From NCBI GenBank assembly GCA_905221605.1, contig CAJNDS010002722.1:122501-186500 (forward strand): 64,000 nucleotides of DNA. Direction: 5' to 3'. This DNA is from Symbiodinium natans. Lineage: Eukaryota > Sar > Dinophyceae > Suessiales > Symbiodiniaceae. The translations under genes were made by a program, and so were the position numbers. Below the pieces are notes generated by a model. That model made no database searches and was not told the origin of the DNA. It worked only from the letters and a program-made list of their open reading frames with translations. Position 1 is the stretch's first letter; each line of letters opens with the position of its first letter. Shown here one piece after another: positions 1 to 22,700 of the stretch.

Positions 1-136
1 CCCTCATCATCTCCTGAAAGTGAGTTGCTTCTCTGCTGAAGCCCTATGGGCCAGGCATTCTGACTTCTCTTGCGCGGGTCGGGGTTATGGTTAGGCACCG
101 AAACCCTCACCCTCAAACCGTAAGTTCCAAACCTTT

Positions 137-225
137 AGGGTTTAGGGTTTAGGGTTTAGTAGGGTTTAGGGTTTAGGGTTTAGGGTTTAGGGTTTGGGGT
201 TTCGGGTTTAGGGTTTAGGGTTCAG
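137..225 (+). repeat. Telomere-type array (TTTAGGG), left edge
   Basis: Mostly perfect GGGTTTA units with a few variants. It lies 5' of the first visible uS11 exon, inside an intron. Confidence 0.9.
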
Positions 226-274
226 CCCCCCTGAAACGGAGACTGCAGCCTCGAAGCCATTGCCGAGGCCTCAG

Positions 275-10725
<10,451 letters not shown>

Positions 10726-10920
10726 GCTGCCGTGGCCTTGGGCCTCCCTACTTGGGTTTAGGTTTTAGGGTTTAGGGTTTAGGGCTTAGGGTTTAGGGTT
10801 TTGGGGTTTAGGGTTCGTTCTTCCTAGGGAATTGAGGAGGTAGGTGCCTCATAACCCCCCAAAATCCTTCAAGGGATTCTACATAACTCTTGGACATGTC
10901 CTACTAAGACCAGGCAAAGT

Positions 10921-10951
<31 letters not shown>

Positions 10952-13785
10952 AGGTTGCTTCGTCTTCATGCCAAGACCCTTCGAAACCCCTCCGCTCTTC
11001 CTCTATCTTCGCCTTTCAAGGGACTAAAAAGGACTTAATAAGGGACCATAGGAGTTCGCTGGGGCTTAGTTTAGGGGCTACTTAGGTACATAGGGACTAT
11101 GACTATATAAGGTATACATCTAAGGGCTAGACAGGGGAAAAGACTTAGGTACATAGGGGCTATATAAGGTATACATAAGGGTTCTATAGGGGGAAAAAGA
11201 CGAAGGGTCCCTTATCGAGTTCCCTCCTTGTGCTCCTTAAGCGTTGATGTTTCCGCCTTCGCGCACCCTTCGTGTGATTGGTGGGACACTTGCCCCAAGG
11301 CGGGATGCCCTCGCCTTTGCAAATGCAGCATAATCTTCTTTTTTCAGGATCCCCAAAGTTGGAGCGCCCTAAACCCTAAACCCTAAACCCTAAACCCTAA
11401 ACCCTAAACCCTAAACCCTAAACCCTAAACCCTAAACCCTAAACCCTAAACCCTAAACCCTAAACCCTAAACCCTAAACCCTAAACCCCATACCCTAAAC
11501 CCTAAACCCTAAACCCTCATATTCTGGGACACTTCTACATGCCTTGGTCCGACTACACAAGTTACATGTGAGATGGTCAGAGCCATTCGAGTTGCCTTGC
11601 CTTTGCAAAGCACGGTCTAGGGTTTGTTTACATAGGGTTTAGGGTTTAGGGTTTAGGGTTCAGGGTTTAGGGTTCAGGGTTTAGGGTTTAGGGTTTATGG
11701 TTTAGTGGTAAAGAGGTATTTCGGGCTCAGGGTTTAGATAGGGTTTCTTCAGTCCTTCCTAAACGGCTGTGCAGCTCATGTGTAAAGACGTAGACCAAGG
11801 TGAGAGGGAAGCCGAGGGCAATGACGACGGATGTGCTGCTTCTTCAGATCCAAAGAAGAGCTTACTTTGAAGCTTAGGGTTTAGGTTTTAGGGTTTAGGG
11901 TTAGGGGTTGCCTAGAAGCTCTTTTGACTTGGTAAGTCTACTTAGTACCCCTAGAGTCCCTATTAGATTCCCCATTACCCACCTTGATAACCCCTGCTTA
12001 CTAAGTCAAAAAGGGCTTCCAAGTAGGGTTTTGTCTTAGAGGGTAGCTACACGGTCCCTTACTATGGGCCCCCTAAATGAGGACCCCTCATATACCCCTT
12101 ACACAAGGGCCCAGAGTTCAGAACCCTTTGAGGGGGGTAAGGGACCATGTTAAGGTGCCGTGACTACTACCTTTACACCCTCAACCCCATCCCAAAACCC
12201 TAAACCCTAAACCCTAAACCCTAAACCCTAAACCCTAAACCCTAAACCCTAAACCCTAAACCCTAAACCCTACACCCTACACCCTAAACCCTAAACCCTA
12301 AACCCTAAACCCTAAACCCTAAACCCTAAGCCCTAAACCCTAAACCCTAAACCCTAAACCCTAAACCCTAGACCCTGAACTTAAAGCCCTAAACCCTACT
12401 CGACTTTGGGTTTAGGCTTTATAGGGTCGTTGAACCCCTCAGCCTCCGAACTTTAACCCGCAAGCCCCAACCCCCAAGCTCCCCGGTTTAGGTTTGGGGG
12501 TTTAGGGTTTAGGGTTTAGGGTTTAGGGTTTGGGGTTTAGGGTTTAGGGTTTAGGGTCCTGGATATGTCGTAGGTATAGAAGGACTAGGGTTCAGGGCTT
12601 AGGGTTTAGGAATCCTAAGGCTGCTGATTCAGAAATGCTTGCAGCTTAGGGGCGGGATCGTAGATGCTCAGGACCATTCCGACGTGCCCTACTCTCAAGA
12701 CTTGGTGTCTTTTGCTTTAAGGCGTGTAGGGTTAGGGTTTAGGGTTGAGGGTTGAGGGTTTAGGGTTGAGGGTTTAGGGCTTAGGGTTTAGGTTAACAGG
12801 TAGTATCAAACTTCATAAGCCAGGGACACCTGGCAGTTTCACAAAAATAGGGTCACACATTCATACCCCAAAATACGAATCCCCCTTAAAATGACCGCCC
12901 CCCCCCAATCTCAACAGGCACCTGAAAATCTTGGACACCGCACCATCACGGTGGCTCAACCTTGCCGGCCTACTTGGCTCGAAGGACTGAAGTGCCATTG
13001 AAGGCATCCACTTCCATCACCACGCTGGCATCCAGCCAAGAGGATTTCTTTTGGCGCCGGACCTTTCGGTGCTTCTGATACCGTGCCGTAGCAAGCGCTT
13101 CAGGAGCCTAGCAGCCTAGCAGCCTCCACGCAAGTGCCGAGCCTTCTCTCCCGACGCCCCACCCGATTCACCCAAGCGCAGTCCCCCCCCGCGCCGCTGC
13201 AAGTAAGGTTCCTAAGCTTTGCAGGTTTCTCCTCACCTGCGCATACTGTCAGAATACTATGAGACCATGACCCTGGTGTTTTTCTGGCACCCTCCCAAAA
13301 AGGGTACCCCTATTTCGGGAAGTAGCCCTAAAGCCGGGTGTTGGTTCCATGCTTCCTCGCGCCATGGCCCGGTTGCTCCACTGAGCTCTCATGGTCGGAG
13401 TCTGAGGGCTTTAGCCAGGTGGGGCTAGGCGGTTTAGGGTTTAGGGTTTAGGGTTCGGGGTTTAGGGTCCGGTCCACCCTAAGCCCTAAACCCTAAACCC
13501 TAAACCCTAAACCCTAAACCCTAAACCCTGGACCCTAAATCCTAAACCCTAAACCCTAAACCCTAAACCCTAAACCCTAAACCGTATGCATCTACAGCAC
13601 AGATGCTTGTGCTGTACTAAGTAAACAGCACTGAGCCGTAGCCCCCTAAAACCCTAAACCCTAAGCTTCGGACCCTAGGATCTTGAAGCGGTAAACTGGT
13701 TTAGGTAACCCTAAACCCGAAACCCGAAACCCGAAACCCGAAACCCTAAACCCTAAACCCTAAAACCTAAACCCTAAGCTCGCAG
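10726..13785. other. Interval between the uS11 stop and the next gene
   Basis: Contains a run of about 27 G (10925-10951), CCCTAAA arrays (11371-11518, 12190-12370, 13478-13582), TTTAGGG arrays (11637-11700, 12720-12795) and two palindromic elements (11911-12149). A possible exon, IQRRAYFE, at about 11848-11871 is too short to trust. The 12.8-13.4 kb stretch is unique; I find no convincing reading frame in it. Confidence 0.6.
11911..12149. mobile_element. Two adjacent palindromic elements
   Basis: 11911-12026 has CTAGAAGCTCTTTTGACTT at the left and its inverse, AAGTCAAAAAGGGCTTCCAAG, at the right (shown to 20 or so bases). Fragments of it occur at 2046-2100 and 10310-10400. 12051-12149 belongs to the CATGGTCCCTTA family (ends ACGGTCCCTTACTATGGG and GGTAAGGGACCATGT). 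Confidence 0.65.
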
Positions 13786-16700
13786 AGGCCGAGCTGCTGG
13801 GCGACGCATTTCCGCCCTTGCCTTCGCGGCCAGGGAAGGGGCCTAGGCTGGGATGGGGTGTGGTCTGAGGGCTCCACACCCTAAGCCCTAAACCCGAAAC
13901 CCCAAACCCCAAACCCCAAACCCCAAACCCTAGGCCTCAAACCCCAAACCCCAAACCCCAAACCCCAAACCCCAAACCCCAAACCCCAAACCCCAAACCC
14001 TAAGCCTCAAACCCCAAACCCCAAACGCCAAACTCCAAACCCTAAACCCTAAACCCCAAACCCTAAACCCTACTTGGAGGTTCATGGTACTTCTTAACCA
14101 ATTACAACTGTACTTATAACTGTACTTATAACCATATTTGGGCACTTAAGGGGCGTATGAGTGGGTTATAAGTACAGTTCTAATTGGTTGACAAGTACCA
14201 TGAACCTCCAAGTAAACCCCTAGCCCCAAACCCTAAACCCTAAACCCTAAACCCCAAACCCCATACCCCAAACCCAAAACCCCAAACCCCATACCCCAAA
14301 CCCAAAACCCCAAACCCAAAACCCCAAACCCAAAACCCCAAACCCCAAGCCCTAAACCCCAAATCCAAGCCCTAAACCCTAAACCCTAAACCCTAAACCC
14401 TAAACCCTAAACCCTAAACCCTAAACCCTAAACCCTAAACCCTAAACCCTAAACCCTAAACACAGGAAGACTCCCGAGAGCCAAGCCGCTCCAGCGGCCC
14501 CTGCGGCCCCTGCGGCCGCACCAGCCGAGGCAGCCGAGGCCGAGGCGGGCTTGAGGTTTAGGGTTTAGGGTTTAGGGTTTCGGGTTTAGAGTTTAGGGTT
14601 TAGGGCTTGTCGTTTAGGGTTTCGGTTCGGGTTTAGGGCCTTAGGTTTTGGGGCTTGGGGTTGAGGGTGGAGTGTTTGGGGTTTGGCCCTCAGGGGTTTG
14701 GGGGCCTAAGGGTTTTGGAATTTATTGATTTGTGGTTCGTGGGTCCAAGGTTCGGTTGCGCGAGGGTGGGTTCAGGGGCTTGTGAATCCATAGAAGGGTA
14801 GGGGTTTCGGGTCTAAATCCCTGAGCCCTTCACCCTAACCCTCACCGGAAACTCGCCTCCTCATGCCCCCAAGCTCCCAAGCTCCCAAGCCTAAACCCTA
14901 AACCCTAAACCCTAAACCCTAAGCCCTAAACCCTAAACCCTAAACCCTAAACCCTAAACCCTACACCCTAAACCCTAAACCCTAAACCCTAAACCCTAAA
15001 CCCTAAACCCTAAACCCTAAACCCTAAGCCTTCTCCGCCCCCGCAGGTTGCGGAACCCACAGCAGAGGCCTGGAGCCTTCGACATCTTTTGATCTCCATA
15101 TTCAATTCTGGCTTGAAATATTCATAGACTAAATCAGGTAAAGAATGAAAAGAATAGGAAATATTCATAGACTAAGTCAGGTAAAGAATGAAAAGAATAG
15201 GAAGTTTAAGTACAGCTGATAGAAACAATAGTTTAGCAAGTCTTGATCCTGGACACCCCAAAAAAAGCTGCTTAGGGTCGAGGGTGGTGAGGGTTTAGGG
15301 TGGGGGGTTTCGGGTTTGAGGCTTAAGGTTTGGGGTGAGGGTTTGGGGCTTAGAGTCTAAGGTCTGGGGTTTCAGGTTCAGCGTATGTTCCCTTCTACTC
15401 CACATGAACGGTGATGACGGTTCCCCGGAAGCATGCCATTGGGAGACATCGATCATGCCTGGCACCTTGCCATAAATGGAATTGGAAGAGGACGCTGCCT
15501 GTGAGGCAGACGAAGTCTGACAGCGGTTTTGACAGGCAAAGCCATGCATCGCACGGCGATCCTTTCGAAGCGGGTTCGAAGGCCAGATGAACTCTGCGAT
15601 CAACGCTAGTTCACATACATGCTGAGAGAAGCCTGGCAAGCATGTTCGACACCATGTGTCTGTTGTGAAGACATGTTGGCACCACTACGACTTTGATTCC
15701 CTGAAGGACCCAAGATTGTTCGGGTTTAGGGTTAAGGTTCGCCTTAGGCCTCGAAACCCACTAAACCCTAAACCCTCATCCCTAACCCCTACACCCTCAA
15801 CCCTAAACCTTAAACCCTAAAGCCTAAACCCTACACCCCAAACCCTGAGCCCTGAACCCTGGACTGTAGGGAGGAAGGGGTTGAAGGCTCCAGGTTTAAG
15901 TGCGCGCGTGTCGCTTCTAGGGTTTCGGCTTTCTCGTGGAGTGTTTTTTTTTTTTCAGGTTTTTTTTTGGGTTCAGGATTTAGGGTTTAGGGCCTAGGGC
16001 CTAGGGTTTAGGGTTTAGGGTTTAGGGAGGGTTTGGAGTTGAGGGTTTATGGTAAAGGGCTGGGGATGCCGACTCTGCTTGCTACCTGACCCCAAGCCCC
16101 AAACCCCAAAAACAAGACCCAACAACCTAAACCCTAAACCCTAAACCCTAAACCCTAAACCCTAAACCCTAAACCCTAAACCCTAAACCCTAAACCCTAA
16201 ACCCTAAACCCTAAACCCCAAACCCCAAACCCCAAACCCTAAACCCTAAACCCCAAACCCTGAACCCCATAACCCTACACCGCCTGTCCTGTGTGCAGGC
16301 TGAGGCGCAGTCTCCACCACCCGCGGCAGCCCAGCAGGTCCGTGTCGAGTGTTAAGGGGCTATAACTCGTACATCTCGGGTTATGCGCCTAAAGGGTTCC
16401 CAAACCCTAAGCCCTAACCCAAAACCCTAAACCCTAAACCCTAAACCCTAAACCCTAAACCCTAAACCCTAAACCTTAAACCCATAAACCTTAAACCCCA
16501 AAACCTTAAACCCTAAACCCTAAACCTTGTAAAACCCAAGCCACGAAGTCCTATAGGCTAATGTCAGGATCTGGCGCTTCATGCGGGCAGGTTCAGGGTT
16601 TAGGGCTTAGGGCTTACAGGGTTCAGGGTTCAGGGTTCAGGGTTCAGGGTTTAGGGTTTAGGGTTTAGGGTTTAGGGATGAGGGTTTAGGGTTTAGGGTT

Positions 16701-19700
16701 TAGGGCTCAGGGCTTGGCCTTGGATTGGTGTCAAGGGCTTCCTGGTATAAGGGCCTTTTCTGAGCCTTCGGGTGCATGTAAGACCAGGGTCAGCCTTGCA
16801 TGAGCCCTAAACCCTCAACCCCAAACCCTAAACCCTAAGGCCTAAACCCTAAACCCTAGAACCCTAAACCCGAAACCCTAAACCCTAAACCCTAAACCCT
16901 AAACCCTAAACCCTAGACCCTAGACCCTAGACCCTAAACCCTATAAGCCCTAAGCCCTAAATCCTAAATGCTACGGTGACGTACCGGCTGTGGCCATAAA
17001 GCAGGGTCTCTACCCCCATGAACCCCCAGCTGCCGATTTCAACCGAGTTCGAAACCCTTCGGCCCATAGGGTTTAGGGCCTAAGCCCTAAGCCCTAAACC
17101 CTAAACCCTGAACCCTGAATCCTACACCCTAAACCCTAAACCCTAATCCCTAAACCCTAAACCCTTTTTCATTCATAGGCTGAAGGGGGGAACCACAGGG
17201 TTTCGGGGCTTGGGGGTATGTACGTGAGCGGGTTGTTGGGCCCTTGAGGGTGTTGCAAGGCATTCCTTAAGCACTGGCAGTTGCACCCTGAACTGAAGAC
17301 CTTAAACCCCAAACCCTAAAAACCCTGAACCCTTCTTCTCTTGGTGACGACCCTAAACACTACCTCCCGAATCCCCCCCAACACTATACCCGAAACCCTA
17401 AACCCTAAACCCAAAACCCTAAACCCTCCTCTGTCGGTACCAGAGTGCAAAGGCCGCTATGCCATCGCCTTCTTCCCCGCAAGGTGGAGGCTGCAGAGGG
17501 TTTAGGGTTTAGGGTTTAGCATTTAGGGTTTAGGGTTTAGGGTTTAGGTTTTAGGGGTTCAGGGCATTGAGGGTTGCTGGCTGATTCAGGTTCATGGTAT
17601 TTCGAATCATGAGGGGCTGTATATGAACGACCTAGAAAGGTGGTCCTTCGGGGAATCAAAATGTAGAGGTTTTGAGGGTTGAGTTTTCAGGGGCTTCAGG
17701 GTACGCAGGGTTCCGGCATCTGGGGGTTTACGTTAAAGAGTTTGGGAGGTTAATTGTGGCTGAGGGGCTAAAGTTGCCCTAAACCCTAAACCCTAAACCC
17801 AAAACCCAAAACCCTAAACCCTAAACCCTAAACCCTAAACCCTAAACCCTAAACACTAAACACTAAACCCTAAACCCTAAACCCTAAACTGTAAGGACTG
17901 GGCCTACCAAAGTCCTAACATCCTGAGCCCTGGTTCCCTAGGCCTTCGGCTTCAGAGTTTCTTGGGTTTAGGGTTCAGGGTTTAGGATTTAGGTTTTGAG
18001 GGTTTGAGGTCTTAGTCTTAGGTTTTTTGGGTTTAGGATTTAGGGATTTAGGTTTTTAGGGTTTTTCAGGGTTGAGGGTTTTAGGGTGTCGGGTTTTGGG
18101 GGTTTACGGAGTAAGACCAAGACTTGAGATGTTCCCCCTTATACTACCAGCCCTAAACAGGGAGTATAGGGTTTAGGGTTTAGGGTTTAGGATTTAGGGT
18201 TTAGGGTTTCTACAATCGCGATTAAGGACTGTTAGTATAAGGGTAAACATCCCAAACCAAAGCCTTTGTTTACTCATCAGGGATTATAGTACCCCCTTGT
18301 GGTCCCTATACAATTATACAATAAATGGTCCCCCCCCAAGCCCTGTTCTATTTGTTGTTGCTATTACTATTGTCATTATTATTATTATTAATTACTATTC
18401 TTGTTACTATTATGACTATCATGACTATTGTTATCATTATTGTCATTATTACTATTACTATTATGATGATCATTACTATTGCTATCATGATTGTGATTAG
18501 AACTATTATTATTACTACTACTAGTATTATGATTATAAGGCCCCTCTCCCCTCCATGGCTCATCAGGCGAAACGCCGCCCCCCCCGGCCGCGGGCCCGGC
18601 CACGGCCGCGGTTGCAGCCACCGTCTCGGCCGCCCCGGCCTCGACCGAGGGCCCAGGCGCCGAGTGGCTTGCCCTAAACCCTAAACCCTAAACCCTAAAC
18701 CCTAAACCCTAAACCCTAAACCCTAAACCCTAAACCCTAAACCCTAAACCCTAAACCCTAAACCCTAAACCCTAGACCCTAAACCCTAAACCCTAAAAAC
18801 CCTAAACCTAAACCCTTAAACCCTAAACCCTAAACCCTAAACCCTAAACCCTAAACCCTAAACCCTACACCCTAAACCCTAAACCCTAAACCCTAAACCC
18901 TAAACCCTAAACCCTAAACCCTAAACCAATAAGGCTTAGTAGAAGTAGCAGAGTGGCATGGTCACAATGCCCGAAAAGCCCGGAATCCAAAGTCAGCGGA
19001 CTCTCAGATCAGTCATCAGGCCTGAACCCTAAACCCTAAACCCTAAACCCTAAACCCTAAACCCTAAACCCTAAACCCTAAACCCTAAACCCTAAACCCT
19101 AAACCCTAAACCCTAAACCCTAAACCCTAAACACTAAACACTCAACACTCAACACTCAACACTAAACCCAAACCCTAATACCTAAACCCTAAGCCCTGAT
19201 CCCTGAGCCCTGAGCCCTAAACCTAAACCAGGAACCCAGAGTAGGCTCTGAGTGCCCTCTTTTGTTGTGTAGATTTCCGTATAAGCCTCTTTAATCCAGA
19301 AAGGGAACCCTCTTTGTTCCTGGGGTTTAGGCTTCAGGGTTTAGGGTTTAGGGTTTAGGGTTTAGGGCTTAGGGTTTAGGGTTTAGGGCTTAAGGCAAGC
19401 CATGAACCCTCGATGCCAAAAGTCAACAGGCCAGCCGATCTCAGAGGAGACGGAGGACGCATTGCCCGAGCTGGACGCCGGGTGCCCGAGCTTTCTTGGG
19501 ACCGCTCCCGCGAGCTCCAAAGGAGTGGGCAAGGGTAGCCCTAAACCCTAAACCCTAAACCCTAAACCCTAAACCCTAAACCCTAAACCCTAAACCCTAA
19601 ACCCTAAACCCTAAACCCTAAACCCTAAACCCTAAACCCTAAACCCTAAACCCTAAACCCCAAACCCCAAACCCTAAACCCTAAACCCTAAACCCTAAAC

Positions 19701-22700
19701 CCTAAACCCCGCAGCCCAGCGTGCCGAGGTCAAAAACCCCTCAGAGGAGCCCTGCCACCCCCCCCTTGCCTTGCTTAGGGCCTGGTGATGCTGGCGCTGA
19801 AGTCGCCCAAGGAGCGGAGCTTCCTACTCAAGCTGGAGAGCCTGGGGGGCCCAGCTCAGGGTTTAGGGTTTAGGGTTTAGGGTTTAGGGTTTAGGGTTTA
19901 GGGTTTAGGGTCTAGGGTTTAGGGTTTAGGGTTTAGGGTTTAGGGTTTCGCAGGGCTGAGGGGTGATTGAAATTATTCAAGGGCAAGTCTCGAGGAGTTT
20001 CGCGGAGTTTCCAGCAACAGTTTCTTCTTAGTGTGGCTGCCAGCGCAAAGCTGCATATGCCGCAGAAGCTACAGTAAGTCTGTCGAGGAGTTGCTTGAGA
20101 CTATGAAGGGTTCAGGTTTGGGGAAAGTGTCGAGGAAAGTTTCTTGTTTCGACTTTTGAGTAAGTTCAAGTTACAGCTTGGAGGGTTTAGGGTTTAGGCT
20201 TTAGGGTCTGCTGAGGTCATGGGTTCCCCTACTACCCCCCTCTACACTCCCCCCCCTAGGTTCCCTCCATAATTAAGGTTCATTAGGGACAATTAAGCTT
20301 ACTTAAGGCTATTTAAAGGGGGGACCCTAGGGGGGGGTAGTGTAAAGGGGGGGGGGGGGGGTAGTAGGGGAACCCATGATGGTCGACTTGGGAACGCGCT
20401 TGGCTAGGATGCCCAGTAGTGCCCTTGTTCTCTTTTTTTGGGGGTTTAGGTTCCCTTATCAACCCCTTTAAGCAAAAAAGGGGGGCACCCTTTTTAAGCC
20501 TTGGTTACTGGGCAGCCGAGTTGGAGTTCCAGGGGTTTTAATGTTACAAGGCCACAGAAGTTGACTTGTTCTCGGGCCCCAAGTCCACACCAGCTTATGG
20601 ATGGGGATGTAGGGTTAGGGTCTTGGTTGATCTCATCGGGGCTCTATTCCGCGTTCGCAAGGGCTCCTTAGAGCCCGAAGCCCCACCCCAAGTCCTATAA
20701 ACCCCGAACCTTAAACCCCAAATCCGAAACTCAAAACCCCAAGCCCAAAGCCCCAAACCCCGAACCCTAAACCCTAAACCCTAAACCCCGAACCCTGAAC
20801 CCTTAACCCTAAACCCTGAACCCTGAACCCTTTCTTTGCTTTGGGACGCTAAACGTCAGGGCTAAGGTCTTCATTTCCTAGGACCCAGTGTCGGTCCTTA
20901 ATCCCTTGTTTCTATGTATCTATATATATATACATGTATGTATATTGCTTGTGTTCATTTTTAGGTTTGTTTTTTTTCTTGGTCGGGGGTAGGGTTAGGG
21001 CTTATATATTTATATAGATATAGATATAGATATATATAGATATAGGTTCCCTTACCAAGCTCTTCAAAACGACAAAAGTGCACCCTTTTTCTTCCTAGGT
21101 TGCTTTGTTTCTTTATGAAGGACGAGCTGGCCTTTGTACGGTCTAGGGGCTTCAGGCTCTAGCACGGTTTAGGGTTTAGGGTTTAGGGTTTAGGGTTTCA
21201 CCCCAAACCCCTAAACCTAAACTCTCAACCCTAATGCCTACACCCTGCTTGGAGGTTCATGGTACTTAGTAACCCAATAATACCTGTAGGTATACCCCAA
21301 TTATCACCATATTAGAGCACTTACCATATTAGGGCACTTAAAGGGCTTATCAGTGGGTTATAAGTACAGTTTACAATTGGTTAATAGGTACCCTTGAACC
21401 TCCAAGAAATCCACTCCGCCTAAACCCTAAACCCTAAACCCTAAACCCTAAACCCTAGACCCTAGACCCTAGACCCTAAACCCTAAACCCTAAACCCTAA
21501 ACCCTAAACCCTAAACCCTAAACCCTAAACCCTAAACCCTAAACCCTAAACCCTAAACCCTAAACCCTAAACCCGCCCGCCCCCCCTCAAAGCTCTATTG
21601 GGGTAGGCGGGCGCAGTCGAGCGCTCAGCGAGACCAGGGCAGGCTCTGCTGGGCTGCAGAGCCTGCCAACCGCACCCCTGAGGGGTCGCCAAGCTAGAGT
21701 CGCCTAGCATAGTCACTATAGATATTGTATAACCCTAAAACCTTCGGGGGGAGCCTTTGCCTTTAAAACTGGCTCCTGGGCCTGGAGGCCCCTGGAGGCC
21801 CCTGGAGGCCCCTGGAGGCCCTTGGCCACGAGGCCTCTGGAGCCCCTGCAGGCCCCTCAAGGCCCCTGCAAGCCCTGGAGGTCCGCTGAGGCCTTTCTGG
21901 AGGGCCTGGAGACCCCTGGAAGCCCGGAGGCTCCTGCAGACCCCTGAAGGCCCCTGAAGGCCCCTGGAACCCTGCGGAGGTCCCGAGAACTTGGAGGCCC
22001 GGTGGAGGGTCTGGAGGCCCCGAGGCCCCTTGGAGGCTCCTCCAAAATTCCTGAGCCTTGAAAATTCCTGCAAAGCTCGGATGTGGAGGTCCCTAGAGAC
22101 GCCTGGAGGCCCCTGGAGGCCCTGGGCTGCTGGGAGGCCCCGGAAACCGTGAAGGGTCGTGGAGGCCCCTGAGGGCCCTTGCAAGCCCGTGAGGTTCCTG
22201 GAGAGGCCCTTCAACCCTTTGGAGGCCCTTGGAGACCCTTGGAGGCCCTGCTAGCCTGTCTTGGCCCCAAATAAGCCCCAGGCCGCAACCTATTCACGCC
22301 TCCTTTGCCTTATGGCCCCAGGCTGCAACCTACTCACGCTTGAGTTTTTCTATGAGAAGGCCCTTCGGCCCAGACCGTCCCCTTCGCAAAAACCTAAAAG
22401 GGGATCCTTAGCCTTATGGCCTCCCAAGTGAAAACCTTCTGGTCCCAGGTGACCCAGCGTTCATGCCCTGATATTTGCTATGAGAGGGCCCTTCGGCCCA
22501 GACCGTCCCCTGCGCAAAAACCTGGGGGGGGGGGGTCCTTAGCCAATCGCAAATGTCCCAAGCACTCTCAGTCTTTCCTCTGAACTGTTCGATGTTTGAG
22601 TTGTGAATGGTTGGCTTGGCTTGGGCTGGCTCCGGTTTGGTTCGCAATGAGTTGTGATTGGGTGGCCTTGGGGTGGGCATGTCTTCACACTATTGCGTTC

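Noticed and set aside
18297..18684. Ile/Tyr/Asn-rich frames on both strands
   Set aside because: Trinucleotide tract artefact. Only the Ala/Pro-rich exon at 18567-18663 in a different frame is kept.
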